Shown one piece after another: positions 6,501-14,452 of a DNA stretch of 26,138 nucleotides. Each line of letters opens with the position of its first letter. The stretch's first letter is position 1. The DNA lies in the NCBI GenBank assembly GCA_041494275.1, contig JBGQAM010000017.1:1-26138 (forward strand). Direction: 5' to 3'. The position numbers and the translations under genes were made by a program. The notes beneath the pieces are model-generated. The model ran no database searches, was not told the origin of the DNA, and was given only the letters and a program-made list of their open reading frames with translations. The DNA is from COMBO-56-21 sp041494275 (GTDB lineage: Archaea; Thermoplasmatota; Thermoplasmata; UBA10834).

Positions 6501-9457
6501 ATCGCGCGCGCCCTGATGCGATGCGCGTCGTCGCACTCAGTGGCTCTGGAGTCTATACTGTCAAGATTCACTTTGATGCCTCCGCGCAAGTGAGCAACAG
6601 CGCAGATATCGAGCTCGGGTTCTCCGTTCCAAGTGTTGATTTGAATCCGCCCACGATTACCTCGCTCAAGATGCCACAGCGGTTCGTCCCAGGCACCGCT
6701 GTGCCCCTGAGCGTCACCGTATCAGACGACAGATCCACGGCGTCGGTATCGATCAGCTGGCGCTCCAACTCCACGGCGCCGTGGATTAACATTCCAGCTA
6801 CAAGGGTGATGGACAATGAGTTCTCGGCCGAGATCCAGACATCCTCGACGGACAGCTCCATAGACCTCAAGATAGTTGTGACTGATGAAGCTGGCAACTA
6901 CCTCCAGTACGTGACCACCAATGCCTGTATGGAGCAGGTGTCCGTCCGTTTCGACATTTCCGCTGGCACAATCGATGTCCCGTACAGGAACTCGAGCTCC
7001 AGCGTCGTCCTGACTGGCTATCTGACCGACATTACGGGCACCCCTCTGCATCAGATGGCCGCTGTGCCGTTGGAGCTGATTGCCAACGGCAAGAAGGTCG
7101 GTCTTGTCCTTGACGAGTATGCTTCGGAGACATCGCATTCCCATAATGGCACGATAAGGTTCACGTGGACCTTCAATCCGTACAGATTGTTCTCCGCCCC
7201 CGACCAGACGATTGATGTCCTTGTCTCCTTCGATTTGGGAACGTACGAGCCTGTGAGCAGAACGTTTTCACTTCATTCTATTCCCTACTACAACGAGCCT
7301 CCCCAAATCATGCTCCTCACGCCAGCGAATGGCTCTCTCATCACTCCAGGGACAGTGATCGATCTATCGATAGCTGATGTCGGCAGCATTGCCGCCGAGT
7401 ACAGCGTCGACGGTGGCTCCCATACCACATTGTCATCCCCATGGGACATATCGACATCGACATGGTCTGACGGGAACCATATCCTCGATGTCTACGCAAC
7501 TGATGAAGACTCTGCAGCCAGCCATTCGACATTCAACTTTGACCTGGATGGAACTGCGCCAGTGGTCAATATCCTGAATCCGCGAAGCGGATCTCTTGTG
7601 CCGAAAGGATCCCACATGGCCCTTGATGTCTCGGATGCACACCTTCTCGAGGTGCGCATCCAGGCAGACTCCGGTCTCTGGCAAATCATAAGCTCCCCGT
7701 ACTCGGTGGATTTGACCAGTTGGTCTGAGGGCTATCACTATGTAGCTGTCGAGGCAGAGGACTTGCTGGGTCACGTGACTTCAACCAGTATCTTCTTCGA
7801 GATCTCCAACAGTACTGTCGTGGTCAATCTTGTGAGCCCAGCCAACGGCACGATCATGCGGTCGGGCGGACAGATAGTATTGAACGTGACCGGGTTGGGT
7901 ACTGTTTCATGTGTCTGGTCCGATGGAGAGATAGCGCAATCTCTCCTGCCGCCGTACGAGATATCTACGGTTGGATGGACCGAGGGACAGCACGTGTTGA
8001 CGGTGAATGCGACGAACGACCTGGGCGACTGGTATGAACTTACGTTCGCGGTCGTGATTGACGATTCCGCCCCGTCGATCGTGCTTGTCGCGCCGAGCCA
8101 GGGCTCGTTCGTTACTAAGAATGACCGCGTCTTGCTCAGTCTGTCAGACCCCAACTTCGTATCCGTGTCGTGGGTGATGTGGGGCACGACATACACTTCG
8201 ATTTCTCGGAATCCAGTCATATTCCTTGACTCCTCACCATCAGACGGCTACTTCCAGATCGAAGTCTCTGCTAGAGATGCCGCTGGGAATGTCGCCCAGA
8301 AGTCTCTCATGTTTGCCATGGATTCTGCCGCGCCAAGAATTTTTGTCGATGGCGTTCGACCTGGTGAGGCGGTCGCGTCGGGCACCGTCCTGAACGTCAG
8401 CGTCGAGGATGAGTTCCTCTCCTCCGTGCAGTGGTCGCTGGACAATGGTGCCCTGCAATCATCGATGTCTCACTTCCAGGTTGACACGATTTCGTTGGGG
8501 CTTGGCTGGCACTGCCTGCGCGCAATTGCCTCTGACAGCTCGGGGAAGACCACCGATCTGAATGTCACGTACTTCGTTGACGGGACCCCACCGACGGTGA
8601 GCCTGAACGCTCCGTCCAGGTTCGTCGAGGGGAGCGCGCTTGAACTTGTCGCCAATGCGACAGACGATTTCAAGATCGGGAGCGTCGTCCTGTTCTATGA
8701 ACTGAAGACCGGCGGTTACTCATCGATTGGAATGGTCCAGAACGGGAGTTGCTACACGATCACCCTGACCAAGGATACTCTCTGGGATGGAATGGAGGTA
8801 TTCGTTGTCGCGGTAGATTCGGCGGGCAACAGCGCTGAAAGCGCACGTGCGAATCTCGCCGCATTCCCGTCGCTTCCCGGTGCGGGTGGGGACGGCTCGG
8901 GTCGGGAAGGAAGCGGCTTGTCGATATGGTCCATGATCAGTTCTACCGGCGGCATCATACTTCTTGTAGCGGGAGCGTCTTTCGGGGCAATCCTCTTGGT
9001 CCTTCACTCGAGACGGAGAAAAGACACCCTTGTGAATGGCTCGGAGACTCCTGCGATGAAATATGTTCACACGGAAAAGGCGCCCATGTCCGCAGTCACA
9101 TCGATAAAGAGTGTTGCTGCTGCGTCGAGGCCATTGCTAGCCCTTGCGAAGTCGATGGATGCTGTTGCCGATTCTCATCCAGTGACTGCAGCAATTCAGC
9201 TTGCTGAGAAGGCAAGAGTAACTCTCCTCGACGCTCTCCCGGAGAGGATGATTGCCTCGTCGAGTTCGCTCGATGAGGGACAGGTCAAAGAGATAGACTA
9301 CGGAGAGCTGATTGAGCGCGAGCTGATAGTCGGGGCGCTCAAGACATCGGTCTACAGGGATGAACGGGATGCGACTCACTCCGATCTGGATTTTCTGGAG
9401 ATACCCTCTCATCCGGGCAGGCCCATCATCTACAGACCCAAGAATACACACGCCTGA
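3506..9457 (+). CDS. Giant membrane-anchored subtilase (S8 family) with Ig-like repeats
   Basis: A 1983-residue secreted serine protease. A signal peptide (hydrophobic about 28-46) is followed by an I9-like propeptide region (about 60-165) and an S8 catalytic domain with the complete triad: Asp215 (VIDTGID), His254 (NGHGTHVAG), Ser429 (SGTSMATPHVSG), plus oxyanion Asn351 (AAGNEGP). A long unassigned beta-rich region follows, then about six ~86-residue Ig-like repeats beginning near residues 1264, 1351, 1439, 1522, 1609 and 1696 (consensus P-x-V/I...P-x-x-G-S, W-S/T-x-G-x-H). A Gly/Ser-rich linker leads to a TM helix at about 1815-1836, RRRK and a ~147-residue cytoplasmic tail. No PEFG-type signal is present, so it is anchored by its own TM. 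The start is TTG at 3506 with GGAG at 3498-3501; upstream in-frame codons offer no better start. It probably degrades extracellular protein or matures surface proteins. Confidence 0.92.
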   Translation: MPTEPCVESRKNVIGAFRIPARSRSSRTATALAIFTALLFVVSSLSSLVSAGGQQPFRDDGIETILLGQNRTATMFTPGWDAESWDWTSMADSSGYVSVIFSFGNGSAPDSTQSLQDVLREHVSSATAFDLVDEQTVIAGHSLNAGFSGYSARIDLGVLESLADSWTGMSVYPDLLVNASLENSVVQIGADQIWSRTDAQGSPVTGTGVTVAVIDTGIDYDHPDLGGGFGVGYKVVGGYDFYNGDSDPMDDNGHGTHVAGIIAANGAIKGVAPGATLLAYKVLGADGSGQMSDVIEAIQRAMDPNNDGNNQDHADIISMSLGGTGQAGDPVCLAVRSAVNAGVVVVVAAGNEGPAMGTVASPGLAPEAITVGAIDGEGALASFSSRGTTPDLLVKPEISAPGVAINSTVPYENARISSPTGYMPLSGTSMATPHVSGAAALLLQLHQSWTPQQVKSALIAGASSLSESLWTAGSGALWLPGSADISVFSSNPLVSYNSAGDPQVTVILQNAGPARTIEVSVTDWYSLAANGSSVAPNAVNLAFVSPTTLSLPAGGSREFALGVGVPSPSATEGYYEGDIVARYGTESVRFSFGYSVLSRLNVHVLDASGSEVVDPYGGVWVYDLPDANTALSIQAGAKPSPPASFLLPSGSYSVHAAGHELLYSYTDPYLLSTVVSLARMETRDVFLRMSDARQLVLDLETQDGNPIYVKDYRIYLRHASANNVSFHLVGTDYFISSPDLPSLPRSRTVYVSDTSETIGISIVGFSYTPDMWDFVSRNWQHWYESVGSSSPGFYIESSADLQYLLSWEFNGIDSSTPTALTVIDGQASVYKTKYDIPGQIGDPWCDWDTRLPMGAESTFYTRRDTQSPINPFYSGMTRETIVQGVFSELYFPGSIFDGYSEAEYYVPDYMHVVHAASASDIYLPDRNYLTPINGVISESRMGTGPFYPSLRTMNTNSSLVLIHPLLRDQSGAKVGGIGVPKMNLLQNGMDTGVYQLSEYRARPDAMRVVALSGSGVYTVKIHFDASAQVSNSADIELGFSVPSVDLNPPTITSLKMPQRFVPGTAVPLSVTVSDDRSTASVSISWRSNSTAPWINIPATRVMDNEFSAEIQTSSTDSSIDLKIVVTDEAGNYLQYVTTNACMEQVSVRFDISAGTIDVPYRNSSSSVVLTGYLTDITGTPLHQMAAVPLELIANGKKVGLVLDEYASETSHSHNGTIRFTWTFNPYRLFSAPDQTIDVLVSFDLGTYEPVSRTFSLHSIPYYNEPPQIMLLTPANGSLITPGTVIDLSIADVGSIAAEYSVDGGSHTTLSSPWDISTSTWSDGNHILDVYATDEDSAASHSTFNFDLDGTAPVVNILNPRSGSLVPKGSHMALDVSDAHLLEVRIQADSGLWQIISSPYSVDLTSWSEGYHYVAVEAEDLLGHVTSTSIFFEISNSTVVVNLVSPANGTIMRSGGQIVLNVTGLGTVSCVWSDGEIAQSLLPPYEISTVGWTEGQHVLTVNATNDLGDWYELTFAVVIDDSAPSIVLVAPSQGSFVTKNDRVLLSLSDPNFVSVSWVMWGTTYTSISRNPVIFLDSSPSDGYFQIEVSARDAAGNVAQKSLMFAMDSAAPRIFVDGVRPGEAVASGTVLNVSVEDEFLSSVQWSLDNGALQSSMSHFQVDTISLGLGWHCLRAIASDSSGKTTDLNVTYFVDGTPPTVSLNAPSRFVEGSALELVANATDDFKIGSVVLFYELKTGGYSSIGMVQNGSCYTITLTKDTLWDGMEVFVVAVDSAGNSAESARANLAAFPSLPGAGGDGSGREGSGLSIWSMISSTGGIILLVAGASFGAILLVLHSRRRKDTLVNGSETPAMKYVHTEKAPMSAVTSIKSVAAASRPLLALAKSMDAVADSHPVTAAIQLAEKARVTLLDALPERMIASSSSLDEGQVKEIDYGELIERELIVGALKTSVYRDERDATHSDLDFLEIPSHPGRPIIYRPKNTHA

Positions 9458-9498
9458 TCCAGTCTCTTTCACGTCCGCACTCGGCGGGCGGATCAGGC
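9452..9498. terminator. Inverted repeat between the convergent subtilase and archaeosortase genes
   Basis: GCCTGATCC (9452-9460, spanning the subtilase TGA) is the exact reverse complement of GGATCAGGC (9490-9498), giving a 9-bp stem with a 29-nt loop. Its position between convergent 3' ends fits a bidirectional transcript-end structure. There is no strong T-tract, so the call is modest. Confidence 0.35.
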
Positions 9499-9516
9499 AA
9501 GATGAGGTCTTGACGC

Positions 9517-10524
9517 CTAGTTAGAGGCGACTGGCATACCTTTGGTATCCTCGAGGTTGCCTTTTGGCTCCACGCGATCGAGCCATCTCACGATAAGGAG
9601 CCAGAACACCGTGATGAATCCCACGAATATCAGTATCCCAAAGTAGCTATGGACGAACGCAAGCGCTGGATGACCATATGCAGATCCGACGAGCACGGTT
9701 ACGACCATCCTGAATATGTTTGACACCCAGGTGACGAGAAACCCGACGCCCAAAGCTGCGACGATGTTCCTGTCTATCCGGTTGTATCTTACGAGGACGA
9801 ACGCCAAGAACGCTGAGAAGAAGAGACCCGTGGAGTAGAGACCGCTGCATGAAGTCCCAATTGCGACTCGCAACATATGGCCGTGGTATTCGTAGTCTAT
9901 GATGTTGGATAGATTGGCAAGGCTCGCATGAGCGTTGACACCGATCAACTGAAGGAGAGTCACAACTGGGGTGGTCACAAAATAGTATTCGGCGTATGCG
10001 GTCACTCTTACGTACGATTCACCTGTGATGATCGTGTACAACTTCCAGATAATGGCGAAGACGATCGTGAGGAACAACAGATAGAGTACTACGAAATCCC
10101 TCTGCATCGCGAAACGCGACGGTCCAGCATTGTAGAGGACCAGTGAGAGGCCGAAGAGAGTCACCATCAGGTCTTCCATGTGGAGATCCGCATTACCCAC
10201 GACGAAGAGCTTCCACGCGGACCAAGCCAGTATCAACACGAATCCGGCCAGAGGTATAAGGATCAAGCACTTCTCTTTGCTCAGAAAATGGGTTAGGAAT
10301 CTTACCAGCAGCCCTTCGTCCACTGGCGGCTCAGCCTTCTTGTCTTGGGGCCAAAGAGACAGCAGCGCTAGTGAGGCACCGACCCCGACGAAGGTGATCT
10401 CCAGCAGGTACGCGGAGTGCCCACCGATGTAGTGGTTGTAGACCGCAGCGATCACGAAGAGCGATCCTGCAAGCAGAAGGATCTCCCTGGGGATTTTCAC
10501 GATATCGTCGAAGCGTTTGCTCAT
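9517..10524 (-). CDS. Archaeosortase/exosortase family transpeptidase-like membrane protease
   Basis: A 335-residue polytopic membrane protein of the exosortase/archaeosortase family. Those enzymes cut at a short C-terminal motif of surface proteins and are thought to transfer them to a lipid or other anchor. The invariant residues are all visible in family order: Cys226 (GTSCSGLYS), Arg272 (SNIFRMVV) and His292 (FVHSYFGI), each at a TM boundary. About eight TM segments are evident, with extra N-terminal ones before the core. The presumptive substrates are the VPEFG/IPEMG proteins at 2044, 2701 and 16155. It is the last gene of an apparent four-gene operon, 85 bases after the six-TM gene. No clear SD precedes the ATG at 10524. 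Which named archaeosortase subfamily it belongs to cannot be decided by eye, so no symbol is given. Confidence 0.88.
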   Translation of the reverse strand: MSKRFDDIVKIPREILLLAGSLFVIAAVYNHYIGGHSAYLLEITFVGVGASLALLSLWPQDKKAEPPVDEGLLVRFLTHFLSKEKCLILIPLAGFVLILAWSAWKLFVVGNADLHMEDLMVTLFGLSLVLYNAGPSRFAMQRDFVVLYLLFLTIVFAIIWKLYTIITGESYVRVTAYAEYYFVTTPVVTLLQLIGVNAHASLANLSNIIDYEYHGHMLRVAIGTSCSGLYSTGLFFSAFLAFVLVRYNRIDRNIVAALGVGFLVTWVSNIFRMVVTVLVGSAYGHPALAFVHSYFGILIFVGFITVFWLLIVRWLDRVEPKGNLEDTKGMPVASN

Positions 10525-10609
10525 ATATAATCGTTGACGAAGCGATTTGACTGGCTCTTACGCCAAGGCGGATGTGCTGAACAAACGGAAGACTGCGGTA
10601 CTGACGAGC

Positions 10610-11161
10610 CTAGGGAAGCTCTTCGGATACAAAGGCGACGCTCTTTCGCGGCTCGCGATAGGAAAGCACAATTCCAAGCGTAGTAGCCGTGACGAGGACG
10701 ATTCCCATCTCGGTCATAGTTACCACCCTGAGAGCGACTCCTGGAGTCAGAACACCCAACAGCAGAATTGCCACTGGCGCAGAGAGGATACATCCTGTCA
10801 TGTAGCCGACCGAGACGAGGATTGGGCGTCTAGCCAGCGGAGGAGGTGCTTCTCCCTCATCAGCAGAGAGGGCGATGTAGGCCAGGAGGAAGAGTGGCAG
10901 CAGGAGTCCCAAGAAGGCTGTCAACACTGTGCTTACGTCAGTAAGCGTTGTGATGGTGATGGACGCTCCAGCGCCGACGGAGATCACGAGAAGACCGAGT
11001 GCCGACGCTAGTCTATAGTTGTACGCAATGCCAAGCAGGATCATGACGCTTCCGAGAGCCGAGGCGAGGATGGAGAGCCCTGTGAGGCGGGAGAATACGA
11101 GCAAGTCCACGACCGCGATTGCCAGGAGGAGGAATCGCATTTGTCTTTGGACTGATGTCAT
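10610..11161 (-). CDS. Six-TM membrane protein of unknown function
   Basis: The 183-residue product is almost entirely hydrophobic, with about six predicted TM helices and one charged loop (SADEGEAPPPLARR) between helices 4 and 5. I recognise no family motif. Its ATG overlaps the stop of the DUF58 gene in an ATGA arrangement, which strongly suggests translational coupling and a partnership with DUF58/MoxR. Small membrane proteins commonly accompany MoxR-DUF58 pairs. The archaeosortase gene follows on the same strand. Confidence 0.75.
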   Translation of the reverse strand: MTSVQRQMRFLLLAIAVVDLLVFSRLTGLSILASALGSVMILLGIAYNYRLASALGLLVISVGAGASITITTLTDVSTVLTAFLGLLLPLFLLAYIALSADEGEAPPPLARRPILVSVGYMTGCILSAPVAILLLGVLTPGVALRVVTMTEMGIVLVTATTLGIVLSYREPRKSVAFVSEELP

Positions 11162-12609
11162 ACCTTTCGCCTCCTTGTCGCTCTGATTATTCTGGCTGAC
11201 GTGTCGGCTGGACCGATTCTCATATATGACGCTCCGAGAGAACGCAGTTTTGCCTCGATCTTGAGCGTTCCCTCCAGGTTGGTGTAGAGCCGCTCGATAT
11301 CCGGGACATCGGGGTATTCGCTAGATTGTCTATACCAATCGTCGTATGTGTGGATCACGAGCATTTTGCTGCCAGAGCTCCTGCAAATCTTCGTCGCGGT
11401 CAGGACCGCATCCCTTGAGGAAATCAGGTCAGAAATCACGATAAAGAGCAGCTCCTGCCCCTTGCTTCTGGCCAGTTGCTCCTTGAGGGCACCCTCAAGT
11501 CCGAAGCCCAGGCCCCGACCGAGACCGGCGTTCTTTGAGCGTCCAATTGCCTTGAGGAACTCGGCATCATCCTCGCTGGACTTCCCTTCCTCCCGGACTT
11601 TGCCGCTCTCGCTTGTCAAATCCATCGCATCTGATAGTCCTCCAGGCCCTTCGGATGGTCGAATCGAATCTGGGACACCCTTGAGGGTCTTCACAATCTT
11701 CTCGAATTGATGTCTTCCGAGCGATGGATATGCCTTCGCCAGCACCTGCGTCTCGTCGAATGTGACCACTCCCGCTGGATGGTAGCTGCTGATCAGGACA
11801 TTGGAGAGTTGCATGCATAGGTCCAATGCGTGGTCAATCTTGGCGATCTTGTAGTTCTTGATCCTCATACTCCTGCTGCAGTCGATGAACACCAGGGTCT
11901 GAAGAGCACCTTCTCTTCTGTAGGTCTTGGTCATGAGCTTGCCCAGCTTCGGGAGCAGTTTCCAGTGTATGTCCCGTGCGCGATCTCCAGGAACGTAATC
12001 CCTGATTCCGTCGAACTCGAGCTCTCTCAAGATGATTGCAGGACTCCTCGCCATGCCTGAGAACTCCACGTGTTCCTTGCCAACCATTTTCCGCGCGGCA
12101 TCAAAACTCTCCTTGCGCGTGTGAGCGTTTACGAATGTCCCGTGCTCAATCATCTGCGTCTCATTGAGCAGCCCGAAGGAATCCTCACGCTCGATACTCA
12201 TACCCTCGATCAGGTGCGGTCCTCGCTTCTTGGGGATCAAAGAATAGGACAGGGTCAGGATTGACCGTGCGGGGAACACCCGCTCTGTCCTGTTGCTGCC
12301 CGCCGACAGCTCACAGTCCGCTGGGAGCATGTCCTCGAAGACGCCTCGGATTGTCACAGGGTCTTTGTTGAGGATCTCCACTCTGACTTCCGCGGGCTCG
12401 CCTGCAAAGACCATCTCGTCGAGTACGACTCTCTTGATTTCGATGTTGGTGCGCTCTAGCTCAGAAACAAATCGTGAGTGCGTGTACAAGTATGCGCCGA
12501 TCAGGGCGATGCTCACGATCGTCCAACTGAGGTTTGAGAACAGAATCCCTGCCAGCGCGAGGGCCATCGACATTGAAAGAACAACAGTCCCTAGCGAAGA
12601 GGAACGCAA
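11158..12609 (-). CDS. DUF58 family protein with vWA-like domain
   Basis: The 483-residue product has two N-terminal TM helices (about 8-45), a beta-rich region, then the DUF58 hallmark with GDRARDIHWK (208-217) leading into a von Willebrand A-like fold. That fold carries an intact metal-ion-dependent adhesion motif D-x-S-x-S (Asp243, Ser245, Ser247; FIDCSRSM). DUF58 proteins are regular partners of MoxR AAA+ ATPases and are thought to act in assembly or maturation of envelope or extracellular complexes. The start is TTG at 12609, twelve bases after the MoxR stop; an in-frame TGA lies just upstream, and ATG at residue 13 is the alternative. The acidic, low-complexity stretch around 325-350 looks like a flexible insert. 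Confidence 0.88.
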   Translation of the reverse strand: MRSSSLGTVVLSMSMALALAGILFSNLSWTIVSIALIGAYLYTHSRFVSELERTNIEIKRVVLDEMVFAGEPAEVRVEILNKDPVTIRGVFEDMLPADCELSAGSNRTERVFPARSILTLSYSLIPKKRGPHLIEGMSIEREDSFGLLNETQMIEHGTFVNAHTRKESFDAARKMVGKEHVEFSGMARSPAIILRELEFDGIRDYVPGDRARDIHWKLLPKLGKLMTKTYRREGALQTLVFIDCSRSMRIKNYKIAKIDHALDLCMQLSNVLISSYHPAGVVTFDETQVLAKAYPSLGRHQFEKIVKTLKGVPDSIRPSEGPGGLSDAMDLTSESGKVREEGKSSEDDAEFLKAIGRSKNAGLGRGLGFGLEGALKEQLARSKGQELLFIVISDLISSRDAVLTATKICRSSGSKMLVIHTYDDWYRQSSEYPDVPDIERLYTNLEGTLKIEAKLRSLGASYMRIGPADTSARIIRATRRRKV

Positions 12610-12621
12610 GACAACTCACTC

Positions 12622-13602
12622 TTACCTTCCTTCACCGCTCCCGAACTCCCCCTTTGGAATCGGGACGGATTTCAGGATTGAGTCGGTGAGGCCTGCGCGC
12701 GTCTGTCCCCCCAGCTCGGCTTCAGGGGACAGGATCAACCTGTGGTCAATCACTTTGTGCGCCATCAGTTTGACGTCGTCAGGAATCACGTAGTCGCGGC
12801 CACGGATGTACGCGCGTGCCTTTCCGCACTGGAGCAAGTGAATCGCACCTCTAGGGCTCAGTCCGAGATCGAGCTCTTCCAGAGCTCTGGTCGCCCTCGC
12901 TATGCTTTCTACATATTCGAGGATCGTCGAGTGCGTGAAGACATGCACGACATCGCTCCCCATGTCGAGAATGGCCTCCCTCGGCAGGACCATGTTCAGC
13001 TTTTCCTCGGGGGCGCTCTTGAGCCTCAACACGCCAAGCTCCTGTTTCTCGCTCAAATAGTCCATTGTGCTCTTTATCATGAATCTGTCGATCTGTGCCT
13101 CAGGGAGCGGATAGACTCCTTCTGTCTCGATAGGGTTGAGCGTTGCGAGGACCATGAACGGTGTGGGCAGGTCGAATGTCGAGCCTTCGATTGTTACCTG
13201 CCTTTCTTGCATCGCCTCAAGAAGGGCGGACTGCGTCTTCGGCGGGGCCCTGTTGATTTCGTCGGTCAGGACCAGATCTGCGAAGAGCGGACCCTTCCTC
13301 ACCTCAAACTCGGTGTTCTTCTGGTTGAAGAAGTAGTGTCCGGTGATGTCTGATGGTAGGAGATCTTGTGTGAACTGGATCCTGCGATACGATAAACCGC
13401 AAACGGTCGAGAATGCCTTGGCGAGGGTGGTCTTCGCGACGCCCGGAACCCCCTCAATAAGCATGTGTCCTTGGGCTAGCAGACAAATGAGGAAATCCTC
13501 GATCTGCTCTTCGTACCCGACAACGGTCTTGCCCACTTCCTCTTTCACCGTTCTCACAGTGGATTCAATCTCAGCGGGGGATCTTGTTATTCCCTTCGGC
13601 AT
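12622..13602 (-). CDS. MoxR family AAA+ ATPase
   Basis: The 326-residue length is typical of the family. Walker A is GVPGVAKT (51-58), Walker B LVLTDE (110-115), sensor 1 ATLNP (153-157), and an arginine-finger region follows in PEAQIDRF (168-174). MoxR ATPases act as chaperones that remodel or insert cofactors into partner complexes, usually through a vWA protein such as the DUF58 gene 12 bases downstream. ATG 13602 is preceded by GGAG about 12 nt away. It is the first gene of the probable operon MoxR, DUF58, six-TM protein, archaeosortase. Confidence 0.92.
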   Translation of the reverse strand: MPKGITRSPAEIESTVRTVKEEVGKTVVGYEEQIEDFLICLLAQGHMLIEGVPGVAKTTLAKAFSTVCGLSYRRIQFTQDLLPSDITGHYFFNQKNTEFEVRKGPLFADLVLTDEINRAPPKTQSALLEAMQERQVTIEGSTFDLPTPFMVLATLNPIETEGVYPLPEAQIDRFMIKSTMDYLSEKQELGVLRLKSAPEEKLNMVLPREAILDMGSDVVHVFTHSTILEYVESIARATRALEELDLGLSPRGAIHLLQCGKARAYIRGRDYVIPDDVKLMAHKVIDHRLILSPEAELGGQTRAGLTDSILKSVPIPKGEFGSGEGR

Positions 13603-13753
13603 CGCTCATCAACTCCACTCAGACCGATAAGATATCAACGAGCATATTCGTGCTCGAGTGTCGGCTGGGGCTGGTTCTTGTCCAGCGCTTCGAGAATCCC
13701 CTCATCGATAATAAGTCTATGCTTTCAGGGCCAGTATGCTTGGATGAGAGCCC

Positions 13754-14419
13754 TCAGCCGTATATGCTGTCTATCAGCGCGTGGTCGGAATCTCTGAGCT
13801 TGTCGAAGAACTCGACGTCCGTTATCGCCCCAGTTATGTCGAGGTTGTCATTCAGTATGATCTTCGGGACCCCCATCACGGAATGCCTTGTTGCCAGGTC
13901 TGTGAACATCTGCGAATCGATTATCTCGGCCGTGACTCTCGGTGATTCTATCGCCCCGTGGTAAGCGTGTCTTGCGACTGTCGGGCAGAACTGACATGTT
14001 GTCAGTATGAAGATCTTGATGTTCGCCCTCCTCCTCACTGTGGCCAGGGCGATCTTTGCTTTTGGCGAGAGCGGCGTGCTGTTGCTCGAAAGCTCCACAA
14101 TGGCGTCTATTAGTGAGGGCAGCTCGTAGCCCGCTGGGATGCCATAGTATCTAATCCTGGTGAAATCGCCTCTCACAAGAACGAGGCACGGCCAGTGCTC
14201 GATGTGCAGCTCCCTCATTCGCGGATTCTTGCCGTCATTCGCAGGTTGAGTCTCGACCTTGATCTTGGACGACAACTGCGCAAGTGTGTTCCCGAGGTCA
14301 ATCAGTTCCTTGGCAATCGCGGATCCTTCGTCGAAGAACAGGAGCAGCGTGATGTCTTCTTTCATGCCCTGCGCGAACTTGCGCGCCAGTGATGCCTTTT
14401 CTGCTTCGGAAAGCATCAT
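13754..14419 (-). CDS. Thioredoxin-fold protein disulfide oxidoreductase-like (PDO-like)
   Basis: Two thioredoxin-like units resemble archaeal protein disulfide oxidoreductases. The C-terminal unit has an active-site CQFC (Cys142 and Cys145 from the chosen start, TTCQFCPTVA) and the cis-proline loop VMGVPK. The N-terminal unit (LLLFFDEGSAIAK) lacks the cysteine pair, so only one site should be redox-active. I chose ATG 14419, which has GGAAGGTGG 4 nt upstream and gives 221 residues; a GTG at 14443 in the same frame would add eight. It lies 33 bases after the PadR gene on the same strand. The arsenic context suggests it keeps arsenic-binding thiols reduced or supplies reductant for arsenate reduction, but that role is inferred. 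Confidence 0.8.
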   Translation of the reverse strand: MMLSEAEKASLARKFAQGMKEDITLLLFFDEGSAIAKELIDLGNTLAQLSSKIKVETQPANDGKNPRMRELHIEHWPCLVLVRGDFTRIRYYGIPAGYELPSLIDAIVELSSNSTPLSPKAKIALATVRRRANIKIFILTTCQFCPTVARHAYHGAIESPRVTAEIIDSQMFTDLATRHSVMGVPKIILNDNLDITGAITDVEFFDKLRDSDHALIDSIYG

Positions 14420-14452
14420 TTCGCCACCTTCCTTTTGGACCACACGATCGGT

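Noticed and set aside
9498..9529. Two 5-bp stems near the archaeosortase stop (CAAGA/TCTTG and CGCCT/AGGCG)
   Set aside because: They are too short to separate from background; the 9-bp repeat at 9452-9498 is the stronger candidate.
13639..13656. CGAGCA-N6-TGCTCG inverted repeat upstream of the MoxR gene
   Set aside because: The short 6-bp stem with a 6-nt loop is within chance expectation and not clearly placed relative to a promoter.
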